Assembly: GCA_002305765.1 (NCBI GenBank)
Contig: DBQU01000015.1
Location: 1-15,984, forward strand
Reading direction: 5' to 3'
DNA length: 15,984 nt
From: Deltaproteobacteria bacterium UBA1386
Lineage (GTDB): Bacteria > Desulfobacterota > Syntrophorhabdia > Syntrophorhabdales > Syntrophorhabdaceae
Position numbers and translations under genes: made by a program. How positions within the stretch are numbered: position 1 is the first letter of the stretch; each line of letters begins with the position of its first letter. Below the pieces are notes generated by a model that saw only the letters and a program-made list of their open reading frames with translations, was not told where the DNA came from and searched no databases. Of this stretch, positions 15,186-15,984 are shown one piece after another.

Positions 15186-15821
15186 ATGAGGAATTGGATC
15201 GTAGTCGCCACCATAGCTGTCCTCGTTTCCGCAGGACTCATGGGGATGGGATGTGACAAACTGCCCTGGAACAAGCCACAGCAGAAGGCCGAACCGCAGC
15301 AGCCGGCACCCCCGCCGGCCCCGGAGAAGCCCGCTGCTCCCGCCGAAGCCGCAAAGCCTGCCTCGGATGAACCGAGCCAGGAGGTCAAGGCACACCTGAA
15401 ACAGGGCATGAGCTACGTCAGCATCGCCAAGAACGCCACCTCGAAAAGCGTATTCAACGAAAACCTGGACAACGCGATCGCCGAGTTCTCCAACGCGATA
15501 AACAAGGATCCGAACTATGCCGAGGCGTATTCGAACAGGGCCGTTGCCTATATGCTTCAGAAGAAGAACAACAAGGCCCTCGACGATCTCAAGAAGGCCA
15601 AGGAGATCAAACCGGACAGCGCCACCATCCGGTATAATCTCGCGTCCGTCCATTCACTCATGGGAAACATCGACTACGGTCTGGACGAGCTCGACGCCGC
15701 CCTCTCCAAGGGCTTCAACGATTACGACAGCCTGAGGAAGGACCCCGACATCAACAACCTCAGGAAGAGCAAGGAGTTCCAGAAGATCCTGGAGAAGCAC
15801 AAGGTCTTTATAACGAAATAA
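15186..15821 (+). CDS. TPR lipoprotein
   Basis: The 211-residue protein begins with a signal peptide ending GMGC; C23 is the likely lipidated residue, though glycine at -3 is not ideal. A low-complexity Pro/Ala/Lys/Gln stretch (about 29-60) acts as a tether. Residues about 66-175 hold about three TPR-like units (NLDNAIAEFSNAINKDPNYAEAYSNRAVAY, then LDDLKKAKEIKPDSATIRYNLASVHSLMG), which mediate protein-protein contacts. The tail (180-211) is helical and basic. A very strong ribosome binding site (AAGGAGGAGG) precedes the start, 26 bp after the caspase gene. It is the last gene of the operon and is followed by a hairpin. Likely a periplasmic adaptor; its partner is unknown. Confidence 0.88.
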   Translation: MRNWIVVATIAVLVSAGLMGMGCDKLPWNKPQQKAEPQQPAPPPAPEKPAAPAEAAKPASDEPSQEVKAHLKQGMSYVSIAKNATSKSVFNENLDNAIAEFSNAINKDPNYAEAYSNRAVAYMLQKKNNKALDDLKKAKEIKPDSATIRYNLASVHSLMGNIDYGLDELDAALSKGFNDYDSLRKDPDINNLRKSKEFQKILEKHKVFITK

Positions 15822-15850
15822 CAGCTGCAACCACAGAGCAAGCTTCTTAC

Positions 15851-15883
15851 AAGCCCCGTGGATCCCGACGATCCGCGGGGCTT
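15851..15883 (+). terminator. Hairpin at the end of the caspase operon
   Basis: Arms 15851-15864 and 15870-15883 pair over 14 bp with one G-U pair and a five-base loop. The stem is GC-rich and lies 30 bp after the last stop codon. The following bases (CTGGTTC) are not a clear U-tract, so it may be a non-canonical terminator or a 3'-end stabiliser. Confidence 0.6.
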
Positions 15884-15891
15884 CTGGTTCA

Positions 15892-15977
15892 AAAGCAGGT
15901 CATGGGTTATGGGTAACAGGTGTCCAGAAGAATGTGTCCTTCCCATGACCCATCGCCCATAACCCATCACCTGCTTT
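15892..15977. repeat. Long imperfect inverted repeat (palindromic element)
   Basis: Arms 15892-15914 and 15955-15977 are complementary at 21 of 23 positions, around a 40-base centre. The arms carry ATGGGTTATGGG, and the centre holds a further related CCCATGACCCATC sequence. It looks like a dispersed palindromic or miniature element. No coding sequence is present, and it reaches nearly to the end of the window. Confidence 0.7.
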
Positions 15978-15984
15978 GCTCTTC

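Overview
The window reads as a chromosomal piece of a Gram-negative, moderately high-GC bacterium. Signal peptides, lipoproteins, a periplasmic Spy/CpxP-like protein and an ECF sigma factor support this. Gene style and the short GC-rich repeats suggest a Desulfobacterota-like (deltaproteobacterial) lineage, but no marker gene fixes the taxonomy. No tRNA, rRNA, CRISPR array, transposase or phage gene was seen.

Layout. (1) 1-233 has no convincing gene but carries two short tandem repeats. (2) 234-1971, plus strand: ECF sigma factor, small single-pass membrane protein and membrane-anchored Spy/CpxP-like protein, a gene set like the CnrH/CnrY/CnrX signalling modules. (3) 1981-11770, minus strand, read from 11770 downward: a 2049-residue exported mosaic protein, then a TMTC-like multi-pass glycosyltransferase with a C-terminal TPR that overlaps its stop codon, then a SulP transporter with STAS and cyclic-nucleotide-binding-like domains. 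The SulP gene has its own near-consensus promoter. (4) 11771-12206 is a divergent control region with two back-to-back TTGACA-N18-TATAxT promoters. (5) 12207-15821, plus strand: a tight four-gene operon for an exported DUF4384-like protein, a glycine-zipper lipoprotein, an exported caspase-fold protease with an N-terminal BON-like domain, and a TPR lipoprotein. (6) 15822-15984 holds a strong hairpin and a long imperfect inverted repeat.

How the parts may work together. The most interesting part is the divergent locus from about 4266 to 15821. All products but the glycosyltransferase look exported, and several carry repeats or domains used for protein or wall contacts (TPR, PKD/Ig-like, TSP1-like, glycine zipper, BON). 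A caspase-type protease with both catalytic residues sits in the middle. The translationally coupled glycosyltransferase suggests that the giant protein may be glycosylated. The whole could be an envelope-located protease and scaffold system. That is inference from gene content and order; no part has a function proven by the sequence. The sigma/Spy module at the left is a separate regulatory unit whose signal, probably metal or envelope stress, is unknown.
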